Below, one piece after another: positions 11,369 through 20,513 of a stretch of DNA of 24,244 nucleotides (positions are counted from its first letter, which is position 1; each line of letters opens with the position of its first letter). This DNA comes from Thermomucor indicae-seudaticae (taxonomy: Eukaryota; Mucoromycota; Mucoromycetes; Mucorales; Lichtheimiaceae), in assembly GCA_000787465.1 (NCBI GenBank), contig JSYX01000419.1, forward strand, positions 1 through 24,244. Reading direction: 5' to 3'. Below the pieces are notes generated by a model, which was not told the origin of the DNA, searched no databases, and saw only the letters and a program-made list of their open reading frames with translations. The position numbers and the translations under genes were made by a program.

Positions 11369-13943
11369 CGGTGAGACGGCGGATAATAATAATGACGACA
11401 AGCCATGTTGTGATGCGAGTGTGCAGACTGAAATGCATGTCGTGAGTCCACGACGTGATTCCTTTGGCGATATCAGTCTCTCTGAGCCGTATACGGTGGA
11501 CATGTCGTCGACGACGGCGGTTCAGGCTACACCTGAGGAAACACTGCTTACTTTGGATGTGGTTGATTTGGCATCTATTCTCAAGAGCTCGCAGGTAATC
11601 TCCAGTGAAATGAACTTTGAGTTGTTAATGGAGCAAATGCTAGGGGTATGTTTCAAAGCGTACGACGTAGAGATCATGAAGATTATTAATGACCCTTTCT
11701 AATTCTTATAGATCATTTTGGAGAACTCGGGTGCAGAATCGGGTGTGATTGTGATTAAAGAGGATTCGTCGTTCTTGATCATGGGACGTGGGTCTCAGAC
11801 CGATGGATGCGAAATTCTAAAGAAGCCGAAGTTGTTGACCGAGGATGCGAATTCTGTGGTGACCCGAGTAGCGATCTATGCGATACACACTCAAGAGTCG
11901 CTACTGATCCCGGATATTCAGCAAGACTCGAGGTTCTCTGATTTTGCGAGTCATGCAAAGTCGGTCATTTGTGTACCGATTACACACAAGTCAGCTATCG
12001 TCGGGTGCATCTACATTGAGGGCGCGGTGGGCTCGTTGACGGCACGGCATGAGGTTGTGCTACGGCTGTTATCGCAGCAGATTGGTATCTCGGTGACAAA
12101 CGCGTTATTGTTCAAGAGCATCCAAAAGGTGACCTATGCCAACGTCAAGATGATTGAGAATCAGAAGGCAGCATTGGAAGAAGCGCGCAAGAGCAAGGAA
12201 GCCGCGCTGCGTGCGATGAAGCTCAAGGCGGATTTCCTGGCCAACATGTCCCATGAGCTGCGGACGCCGTTTTCTGGCTTCTATGGCATGATCTCGCTAC
12301 TTTCTGAAACCTCGCTAGATGCCGAACAGCTGGATATTGTGCATACGGCCAAAGAGAGCTGCGAAATGTTGTTAAAGATCATTGACGACCTGTTGAATTT
12401 CTCAAAGCTGGAGGCAGGCAAGGTGGTACCTGATTTGGGTCCGCTTGTGGTGGAAGAGTTGATTGCGGATACATTTGAGATCCTGAGCTCGCTGGCTGCT
12501 AGAAAGGGACTCGAATTGGCGTACATTGTCGCATCGGACGTGCCAGAGACGGTGAATGGTGATTCTTCACGGTTAAGGCAGATCCTGACCAATTTGGTTG
12601 GCAATGCCATCAAGTTTACGCATGAGGGTGGAGTGGTGATCAAGTGCGGACTGGAAGAAGAGCTGGAGGACGACCATGTGCGGCTCAAGTTTGAGGTGAT
12701 TGATACGGGTATTGGTATTGATCCGGAGCAGCAACGGAACTTGTTTGAGCCTTTCTCGCAAGTCGATGGAAGTACGACTCGAATGTATGGTGGTACAGGA
12801 CTTGGACTTTCTATCTGCCTACAGTTGGTGCGACTGATGGGTGGCACAGTGGGCGTGATCTCTGAACCCAACAAGGGATCGAATTTTTGGTTTTCTGTGG
12901 TTGTGAAAAAGATCAAAGAAGTGGCAGCATCGGCAGAAGATGCACGGCGTACACCGGGACCCTTGTTAAAAAAGAGCAGCATATTACTTGCGACACCTCA
13001 GGATGCGACGGCAAACATGCTACGGTCGTTACTTGCCGACTTACACATCAGTCGAACAAGCGATACGCATCATGCGATTGCACAGGCGCTACAGGAACGG
13101 CATGATATATTACTGCTTGATATTCCGCCGATGCCGAACAGCTATATTGTGCAGCAGTTGCAGAGCGTGGACGATGACCCAGAGTGCGAACTGCATATCA
13201 TTCTGCTTTATACACCAGCGACAGAGGGCCACAAGGTAGCTGCGGAAGCGACGAATTCCGCGTCTGATCGCCGAGGACGTATTGTGAAAATGGCCAAGCC
13301 AGCGCGACGAGCCAAGCTGTTGCGCGTACTTGAGCAAGTTGTCGATCATCATCCACGAGGGGCATCACCTTCATCTCCGACGACCTCTTCTTCCTCTACT
13401 ACAACTACGTCTACAACAAGCAATAATCATAATCATAATAGCAATAGTATGATGACGGCTTACTTTACGCCTGCCGAATTGGCATGGTTTAAAGGAAAGC
13501 CAGTGTTGATTGCCGAAGATAATATGGTTGCCCAGAAACTGCTCCGGAAGCAGCTGGAAAAGCTGGGATTTGTGGTGGAGAGTGCGAATAACGGTGAAGA
13601 AGCAGTCAAGTTATGGCGACAGCGGTCTGTCGATCATTTTGTCATTGGATTTTTTGACCATCATATGCCAAAGGTAAAAAAGGAATTATGGGGGGAAAGC
13701 CTGGAGGTAGTAATCTCATTGTTGATATACCAGTGCGACGGTGTGGAAGCTACGCGACAAATTCGAAAACAAGAAGCCCAAGAAAAGCGAACACGACGAC
13801 TTCCGATTATTGCATTGACGGCTGACGTACAAACCACAGCACGAGAAGTGTGCGTGAACGCCGGTATGGATGGCTACTTGACCAAACCCTTGATCCCCAA
13901 AGACTTGGCTACGACTTTACGAGCACTTTTCACTACTACTTGA
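6704..13943 (+). CDS. Giant hybrid histidine kinase, group X type (Mak2/Mak3/Chk1-like)
   Basis: Cytosolic stress-sensing phosphorelay kinase of 2233 aa. Exons: 6704-6816, 6860-7047, 7104-7262, 7330-7736, 7803-7883, 7944-8627, 8685-8709, 8773-11645, 11712-13673, 13734-13943. The total is an exact multiple of three. Domains in order: a protein-kinase-like domain (1-300) that looks degenerate (HGEIK for HRDLK, NFGSG for DFG, but YMSPEQ kept); an AAA/NACHT-type ATPase with P-loop GAAGVGKST (about 411) and Walker [11 protein letters not shown] (about 545-555); a long helical TPR-like region (to about 1400); a 13-serine tract (1406-1418); GAF (about 1511-1660); HisKA with MSHELRTP (H1691); HATPase with N box [10 protein letters not shown]1 DTGIGI and G2 GGTGLGLS; a degenerate receiver (about 1933-2056); and a true receiver with AEDN, phospho-acceptor D2159 (FFDHHMP), ALTAD and TKP. 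The family senses oxidative stress in yeasts; the role here is inferred. A second ATG lies four codons downstream. Confidence 0.95.
11331..11369 (+). repeat. AGC trinucleotide repeat encoding a 13-serine run
   Basis: AGT, then ten AGC units (11334-11363), then AGTAGC, all in frame in the hybrid kinase. It sits in the linker between the helical region and the GAF domain, so length changes would be tolerated. It is likely polymorphic between strains. Confidence 0.95.
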
Positions 13944-15246
13944 TAACCAAGAAAGAATTAAGCATTGTACATTATTTTTGCATTTCTTTTCTCTCTCATA
14001 TTCCGCCCCTAATACACTTGTCGCTTACATTTCAAGATTACTGGATTCTCCTGATTTGTGGCAAGTCTTTTACCGTTTTCTCTTTGGTTTGCCTTGCGCT
14101 ATTTGTTCAAATGATTTGCGTCTTTAAAATGAATCTGCTTCATTGTGCGTGTGGTGTGTGTGGATACCTTAAAATATTGCCGAAGCCTTGGGTTTGCGGC
14201 GTGGAGCTTGGATCGTACTCTTGAATTCGTAGTCTATGGACTTGGACGCGTTGTCGTGGATCGACCTATCGTAAGCAAGCCATACACTCGGTCACGTCAT
14301 AGAATTTCCCACCATAGAGTATGTTCATCAGTCAAGAGAAAAGTCGAGAGTAAGGAAAAGTTTCGATGCATGTTTTTTACTGCTTTTTAGCACTACAGCT
14401 CCGTGTCGTTGATTGTACACGGCTTCGTAACGCGTCGAACTCGCGAAGAATCATGGAGGCGTACGCGAGGTCATCGATGAACAACACTTGCCGTGTTTTT
14501 CACTCCTCTAGTCCGCGCGTTTTCCCATATTGCATAGGAACCAGTCAAAGAGCAAGGGCCTTTACATCGAAAAGTTCCTTATCACGCGTATCCATCGAAC
14601 CAATTGCAGCATATATGGAATGCTGCGTCCTGTTATTGGGCAAGTCCCCAATATGACGTGTCCGATGCGTGTATAAGAGCGGATTATCTTTGGACGTCGT
14701 TCATCACAATGAAAGGTAAGCTTTTCTCTATATGTATTTGCTTCCTGCTGCCCCATGATGCTAAGCGTTTATCGGATTTTGACGTCCCACTTTCAAAGTG
14801 CCCTGGTTGCCTCTCTCTCTCTCTTTCTTTGGCGTACACGACGGTAAGTGTGTGTTGTCATTCCTATAACGCCTGCAGGAAATGCATTTGTCCTCTCCGC
14901 TGCTGCCCGCTGTCACCTTCCTCTCTCCCTCCCCCGTAACAAAATGCGTATACAGGTAAGGAAACCCTCCTTGTGCCAAAACTGCTGTGCTCATTCGCAA
15001 ATCTCTTCCTGCATATTCGATCTTTTCTACACACAATTTGAATTTTTCATACTTTTCTCTATCATATTTACTGTAGTTGAATAAACTGTAATTGTTCCTT
15101 GAAGCAGATGAGAAATAATGGAAGCAGTGGATTTTGAAAATCCAAGGTGGCACAAGAGTGTGCATTCCGAAGTAGTAACAAGGAAAGGTGCAAACCCCCC
15201 TTTCCTTTCTATTACTCAGCTTTTTTTCTTTCCTTTTTACTTTATA
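13944..15246. other. 1.3 kb spacer between kinase and methyltransferase genes
   Basis: No protein gene was recognised on either strand: open frames are short, unrelated to each other and motif-free. The right half is rich in CT runs (about 14811-14828 and near 14930) and holds splice-like signals: GTAAGC at 14716, GTAAGT at 14844 followed 35 nt later by CTATAAC..CTGCAG, and GTAAGG at 14956. These might be 5' leader introns of the methyltransferase or an unannotated noncoding transcript. No tRNA, rRNA or snoRNA signature was found. Confidence 0.45.
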
Positions 15247-16498
15247 ATGGGATTTGTATCATCTTTACGATTATGGCTTAATAATAACAACAACAACAGA
15301 CAAAGAGGAGAAGGAAATAGTGCCCGTAGCAGTACTATTAGTAATAGTAAGGAAACACAAGGAACGGCATCATCCACACATAGCAGCTCGTCCAGCACCA
15401 ACAAACCCGGGCATCGGTACGAAGCCGGTCGAAGGTTCCATGATATCCAAGACGTATCCTATCTATTCCCGAACGACGACGAAGGTAAACGTGATTTTCG
15501 TTTTGCGTAGGACGACCGCGGAGCTGAAACTCTCTACAAGAGGTCGATCGTATCCACCAACAGCATTGGATTGTGCGCCATATTATGCAGGGGTAAGACA
15601 CACATCTGAAAACATAGCGTGCGCGCTTGTATTCACCTTTCTTTTTAGCAACTTTCAATCACCTGTGCATGAAGCACTTGAAAAGGGTATCCAAGTACTC
15701 GATTCAGGATGTGGTTAGTAGGCGGGGAAAAGGGAAAAAAATTTCTGCTGGCTGATCCAACCACCCACCACAGGACCCGCGACGTGGTGCCTGGATATGG
15801 CCGAAATGTACCCTCAATCCACCTTTCACGGCGTGGACGCCTACCCTGTTTTCCCAAGCGAAGTCAAACCAGCCAATTGCCATTTCTACCTAGCCAATGT
15901 CGCCGATCACTTGCCGTTCCCAGACAACTACTTCGACTTTATTCACCAGCGCCTCTTGCTGTTTGGCTTGACAAGGAACGATTGGCGCCGGACCATTCAG
16001 GAGTTGTTACGTGTCCTCAAGCCGGGCGGTTGGCTTGAAATCATTGAGGTCAGTCAGTCGCGCGTTCTCCCGCCTCTATTAGGAACGACTCACCTCGAAT
16101 AAAAAGCACAGTGCGACATTGAGTTTGTCAACGAAGGTCCCAAACAAAAACGCGTCATGCAAGCCATCTTCAAGGCTTTCGAACAAAAGAACATGAGCCA
16201 TATCATCGCGCGTGAACTTGGGCCCCAGTACCTCAAGCCCACGGGCCAACTCGAGGACTTGCACGAGAAAATCGTCCCCTTCCCCTTGAACCACGGCGGT
16301 AAACTCGGTGAGCTCTTCTGGGCCGATTTCCAGCAGGCATGTGAGGCCCTGCACGCCTGGCTCAGCAAGATTGACCCCCTCTTTCAAGACTTGCAGACCT
16401 ACAAGACCTACTTGGCCACCGAGTGCGCCCCAGAGTGCAGACAGAACAAGACCGATATGGTTTGGCATTGTTATTATGGACGCAAAAAGCAACAATAA
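15247..16498 (+). CDS. Class I SAM-dependent methyltransferase (LaeA/UMTA-like fungal family)
   Basis: Transfers methyl from S-adenosylmethionine to an unknown substrate. The five exons 15247-15484, 15541-15592, 15649-15713, 15774-16048 and 16112-16498 give 338 aa in frame. After a low-complexity, Asn/Ser-rich N-terminus (1-60), the fungal family signature YLFPNDDEEVDRIHQQHW appears (about 73-91). SAM motif I VLDSGCGPATW (D115-G119) and the acidic residue after strand 2 (FHGVD, D140) follow. Next are FDFIHQR and LKPGGWLE. Intron 3 splits the last glycine codon of motif I. The start MGFVSS fits an N-myristoylation pattern (G2, S6). An in-frame ATG at 15118 would add 43 residues, but the intervening DNA is pyrimidine-rich and leader-like. 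The relatives include secondary-metabolism regulators, but that role is not shown here. Confidence 0.92.
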
Positions 16499-16499
16499 A
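16494..16499 (+). terminator. AATAAA overlapping the methyltransferase stop codon
   Basis: The TAA stop (16496-16498) is embedded in a canonical AATAAA. Another AATAAA follows at about 16571. The convergent arrestin-like gene stops at 16606, leaving only 107 bp for both 3' ends. Confidence 0.6.
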
Positions 16500-16605
16500 G
16501 ATGAACGGTATTATAAAACTACTACAAGAGGTATTATGCTGTTGTGTACATGAGTGGGGAGCAAATACGATAATAAAACTATATACAATACGCCCCTTCT
16601 ATTAT

Positions 16606-17773
16606 TCATTCGTAGCGTGGCGTATACTCTGGCAAATCGAGATCCACATTCACTGCGTCGTCACCTCCAACGACTTGAACTCTGGCTGTCTGCAGCTCTT
16701 GCTCACTTTGCGCTTGTTGTGGATAATCAGTAATGATGATGGGAAAATGCACAGTCAGTGGTTGAGTGTCGTACTGGGAATGCGTCGTGAAATGAACAGT
16801 GAGACGTAGCCGATGTGAGATTTCCAGAAAGGGGTCAAAGTGGTGCGGGCGTAGAGGTTGAGGAACCTTGACGGACGGAGTCAGGTGAATTGGTGTCCTG
16901 ATAAAGTGAATCTCTGAGCTTGTGGAGAACGTTGGCGGATGATACGATGCCGGTGGGAAATGGTGAACAATGGGCGGTAAATTGTGAACACCTGATTTGG
17001 TCGAAAATCTTTGTTGAACCAATAAGTGCCCTTTTCTTCTTGGCCCCCCCCCGCTGTTCATATTAGAGTTACCTGTACGTCTCTAACTCTTCTAAAGCCA
17101 ACTCCACGCGATCCACTTCAACTCGTTCCTTCTCCACACTCCACCGTAACGCAATCACGACCTCTCCAGCTTCGATCGCCGCCGCCTTCGGCACCTCGGC
17201 AGACCACTCGAACCATTCTCTCACTCCATGATACTCGACGCTGGGGATCAGCGCCGACGGACTCGGTAAATAATGCCTTTTCACCGTCACATCTCGCTGC
17301 ACTCGATGTTTTTTCGAACTAAGTGTCCCTCCCGTCGAGAAATTCGCCACAAGCGTGTACTCGACAAACGCATGACGGGCCTTGATGCTCGGTGGCAAGT
17401 GCGTCGGCAGGTGTAATCCAAAGTCAATCACCGGTGCGCCTGTGAAAATCAACTCTTTTTCGACTTCGCACACCGTGACCGTCGTCTGCAAACTGGTCGT
17501 GCCGTTCATATCCGAGGCTCCTGGGATAGCGTCGCGCGGCAAGAGTGCCACCGGTGCGGTCAAGTTCAGCCCTGCGCGACCTGTAAACTGGAGCGTAATA
17601 CGGTTCCATTTGATTTTACGGTCATGGAAGACCACGTTGCCCATCAGCCTTGTCCGAACTTGGGACATTGGGTTGTCTCGACTGGCGGGTCCGATAAAGT
17701 ACACTGGTGCGTCGTCCAATATCACATCGACCGGTGGAAGTGGTTTCTGATGATGATTGTGTGTCTTCTTCAT
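16606..17773 (-). CDS. Arrestin domain-containing protein
   Basis: Likely adaptor of the alpha-arrestin class, which links membrane cargo to ubiquitin ligase and endocytosis. Two exons, 17773-17073 and 17008-16606, joined across a 64-nt GT-AG intron, give 367 aa in frame. The N-terminal beta-sandwich begins with VDVILDDAPVYFIGPASRDN and contains LMGNVVFHDRKIKWNRITLQ with FTGRA. This is followed by LPPSIKARHAFVEYTLVANF with an RDVTVKRHYL strand, and a C-terminal lobe with PVKVP-like beta segments (SVKVPQPLRPHHFDPFLEIS). It ends with LPEYTPRYE, an LPxY-style tail. A full PPxY motif is not evident. An upstream in-frame ATG (17890) would add 39 residues resembling leader sequence. MKKTHNHHQK (17773) is the better start. 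It lies 180 bp downstream of the PTPA stop on the same strand. Confidence 0.85.
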
Positions 17774-17953
17774 GTATCTTAGTTTGAGAGATGCGTGAGA
17801 AAGAAAGAAAGAAGGGGAAAAAAGAAAAGGAGAGGACTCTCCGCAATACGGCAAAAAAATTTCGTGACGGCTGGGTAAACTTTGTTTCACTGCTGCACAT
17901 GCTGCACACGCCCACGTTCTTTTCCAACTCCAGATTATCTTATCATTTACTTT

Positions 17954-19146
17954 TTATGGTTCAAACGGAAACAAACAACCAAACTTAAAATGCTGCACAA
18001 CAGGCACCTTTTTCAGTACCTCGGCAACGTACATTTTACCCATGCCTGCATTCACTTTTCTCCACGACGGCACGCCCGAGATATCAAACAGCATTGGCGA
18101 ATGCTCATGGAACGGTCCACGCTTGACCTTGAATCATCATACGGTTTTTAATGATCTCCACCACCCGCAGAAGACGCCCCACATTACCTCGTGAATATAC
18201 TGAATACATCGGAAATACATGTATTCTCCAGCCATCGCCTCGACTGTGTCCCGTTGCAAGATCGACTTGGGTTTCAACCGTGGGTGGTCTATCCTCTTGT
18301 CCATCAGCTGTCCACTCGTAAACACACAGAAGCCCACTCTGTGATATACATGCCTATCAGCTGAGCACTCCCCCATAGATAGGGCAAAAACTGATGATCA
18401 TCCAGTCCCCACACACCATGACTTCCAGCAGGCTCTAGCGTATATGTCTTCTGGACCTTCCGCACCAGCTCGAGATACCGTACAAAGATCCGCAACACAA
18501 TCGCCTGATAGTCCTCTTCGGCAAACCCGCCCAGCAGTGCGATGCCGCACAGCCACGCAAAGAAACTGAGCTCGTGCCCGGACCCATAGTCGATTCGCGT
18601 CGCGTTCCCAAAGCCTCCTGTCAAGTACACCGCAAGCTCAGGGATCGCCTCGTGTAACGACTCCGGTAGCGCCTTTTTCATTAGACTCTCTGCGCACTGT
18701 TCCCTCCAACCGCGTTGAATTATCTCTCTCTTTTCACAGGCCCCCCTCTTTGCAACTTGTTTACCTGCTCGACTTTGGATAACCATTGCCGAAACGCTTT
18801 ATTCCCAAACCGTTGCGGATTTTCGAGCGGCGGAAATTTGGCTACCCAACTATCCATCACGTCCAGCATGTCCAGAATACGTTGCGTTTGCTAAGTGTCG
18901 TCATTAGACAATATTCGATCGACACAGAGCGAGAGACTTCGTATTTACCGGTGACACATGACAGGGATCCGAAATCTTTTTTTGAATGACGCTACTGTTC
19001 AAGAGATGTATAAATGTCAGCAGCCGACGGTACGCTGCACTGCGTGTAAACTTGTCAATGTCCGGTTGCGTGTGAATGCATTTCTGGGGTTCCTTCGGTG
19101 TATAGCTCGATAATCTCGGTAATGTGCTCTGACTCTCGTCCTCCAT
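17954..19146 (-). CDS. Serine/threonine phosphatase 2A activator (PTPA, Rrd family)
   Basis: Peptidyl-prolyl isomerase-like activator that helps assemble active PP2A-family catalytic subunits. Exons 19146-18949, 18890-18765, 18687-18354, 18288-18188 and 18127-17954 give 310 aa, in frame. Motifs: an N-terminal [38 protein letters not shown]; the nucleotide-binding core [20 protein letters not shown] (G143-E147 is GSGHE); [53 protein letters not shown]; and a C-terminal [10 protein letters not shown]. Length is typical of fungal PTPA. Intron 3 (18353-18289) has a GC donor, needed to join QLI to [10 protein letters not shown]. The intron 2 acceptor could alternatively be 9 nt upstream (exon from 18696), adding CAE. 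Only 76 bp separate its start from the TRAX stop upstream. Confidence 0.95.
18289..18353 (-). other. GC-AG intron in PTPA (intron 3)
   Basis: A 65-nt intron with donor ATAG|GCATGT and acceptor GGATAG|ACC. It gives the family-typical join [14 protein letters not shown]. The only GT donor in reach would make a 35-nt intron and insert about ten residues into a conserved segment. Confidence 0.85.
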
Positions 19147-19222
19147 CTTGCTTCAACTCCAAAACGCAAACAGGTTTCTGGAAATTTTGGAAGCCAGCAT
19201 GAATATCGTCTTTATTTATTAC

Positions 19223-20446
19223 TCATTCATCTTCATCCCTTCTATCCTCTTCATATCGTGCCTGTAATTCCTGCACAATCGCATGGTACATTTCTTTCGG
19301 GTACTCGCTTCCTCGGATCTGAAAAGCATAGCAAGCTGATCCAAATTTACTATCAGTTAGCCCCCCACCATTTCACATATCGGATATCCATATTTACCGC
19401 GCTCAACCTTGGCCAGGCTCGACCTGAACGCTCCCATTTTCTTGTCCAATGCGGGCAACCATGCTCCACTTAGCATCTCAAAATCTGATCAGAACAAGCC
19501 GCATCAGTCGAATCCATCGTCCCTCTCTCTCATACACACACTTTCTTACCTGTGCTGATTTCGCGCAAGAAGCGGCATATCTTTAACGCCCGCTCATACT
19601 CTCCAGAAGTCACCATTTGAATCGCATATCGCATCAGTTCGCCTGTGAAATCCGCTATCCCAAGCACATATTCTTCGGGCCGTACATGGAGCCACTATGT
19701 ACGTTTTGTTTATCTAAACATGGGATCGATTCTTCTTCCCATGGATCAACCAGCACTTTTACCTGACTTCCGGTCTCCTTGTCACGAAACAACGCATCCA
19801 CTTGGTCTTTACTAATCAGCGCCTGGTGTTCCAAATAATGCAGGAACGCAACCCCTTCAATCTGGTTCGTTCCAATGCTCATTAGATGAAAAATAGCTAC
19901 ATAGGCGATACAGTAACACTTGCAAATTCTTCGAGTCCACCCGTAAAGCTGCGCGCATATCTGCTCTTATTCCATTAACTCGCGTCATACACAAAACACA
20001 CACACACAAAGAACATGCCTGTAGTAGTTGGGTCCACCCAGTTCAGTCGACAGTTGCCGAAACAGGCTCATGATTTCTTCTTGCTTGCTGAGCGCTTCCT
20101 TAAAGTTACGTTTCTTGGCTGGCTGGTTTGCTGCCCTATTCTAAACTGAGTCTCCTTCTCCTTCTTCTTTGTTGACAGCCTGTGTGTAATGTACCGATGA
20201 AGCGCAAACACCATCTTTTTACTTTGCGCTGTAATGTCTCTAGTTTGTTTATGCGTCAACATCGCGTCTCCTAAGCATGCATGGTCAAGGTTGCGGATCG
20301 GTACCTTGACAATTTAATAATACGCTCACGTCGATCATGCTAATCCCTCTTTTAATCCCTTTATTATTAGCCGCACGCGAAAATGGTTCGTTTACATGAG
20401 CGTCCAAGGTCGATCGTGCATCCGTAAAGAATTCGGTAATGTTCAT
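19223..20446 (-). CDS. Translin-associated factor X (TRAX), C3PO subunit
   Basis: Catalytic partner of translin in the C3PO RNase, which acts on RNA passenger strands and tRNA fragments. Nine exons: 20446-20396, 20339-20305, 20239-20195, 20135-20019, 19960-19924, 19861-19763, 19694-19550, 19484-19398 and 19335-19223, giving 242 aa in frame. Visible are LDAHHDRRERIIKLSRDIT, SKKMVFALHR, FTGGLEEFIEGVAFLHYLE, WLHVRPEEYVLGIADFTGEL and VERACYAFQIRGSEYPKEMY. E94, E97, D143 and E147 line up with the acidic catalytic residues known in animal TRAX (QEYVE and VADLTGE motifs), so the protein should be active given a translin partner, not seen in this window. Introns 4 and 5 use GC donors. Start MNITEFF is 67 bp from the divergent nicotinamidase start. 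Confidence 0.93.
19862..19923 (-). other. GC-AG intron in TRAX (intron 5) inside the catalytic motif
   Basis: A 62-nt intron with donor TTT|GCAAGT, branch-like CTAAT and acceptor AACCAG|ATT. It joins GLEEF to IEGVAF, separating the two catalytic glutamates E94 and E97. No GT donor gives this join. Confidence 0.88.
19961..20018 (-). other. GC-AG intron in TRAX (intron 4)
   Basis: A 58-nt intron with donor ACAG|GCATGT, an internal GT-dinucleotide run, and acceptor GAGCAG|ATAT. It joins GGPNYYR to YARSFTGGLEEF in frame. The GT donors nearby shift frame or insert the GT-repeat codons. Confidence 0.85.
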
Positions 20447-20513
20447 GGCAAGACAGATAAATGCTTTGGACTTTTTTAAAGGTCCGTGCGTTATCTCTCT
20501 CTCTCTCTCTCTT
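20447..20513. promoter_or_regulatory. 67-bp bidirectional promoter between TRAX and nicotinamidase
   Basis: The whole space between the two divergent start codons is 67 bp and must hold both leaders. It contains a T-run (about 20471-20477) and a TC dinucleotide tract (20494-20512) directly before the nicotinamidase ATG. No TATA box was identified. Confidence 0.7.

Noticed and set aside
12281..12982. 233-codon minus-strand open frame opposite the kinase HisKA/HATPase region
   Set aside because: A shadow of strongly biased sense codons. It has no motif and lies wholly within a certain exon.
4709..14765. Search for CRISPR arrays, rRNA and plasmid or phage features
   Set aside because: No spaced direct repeats, rRNA-like stretches or prokaryotic operon structure were seen. 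Spliced genes make this eukaryotic nuclear DNA.
14709..14765. Mini-gene starting ATGAAAG followed by GTAAGC
   Set aside because: After splicing to the nearest acceptor (CTAAG at 14765) the frame ends within a few codons. Other acceptors give no recognisable peptide.
14761..15165. 134-codon minus-strand open frame in the spacer
   Set aside because: Low-complexity composition opposite CT-rich leader-like DNA, with no recognisable domain or splice continuation.
18317..18351. 35-nt GT-AG intron in PTPA instead of the GC-AG one
   Set aside because: It keeps frame but is unusually short and inserts about ten residues between QLI and DHP, which are adjacent in the PTPA family.
20439..20513. Upstream in-frame ATG for nicotinamidase
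   Set aside because: It would add 25 residues, including a translated TC repeat (SLSLSL), and overlap the TRAX start. MDPAEKKK at 20514 places D15 where the family expects the catalytic aspartate.
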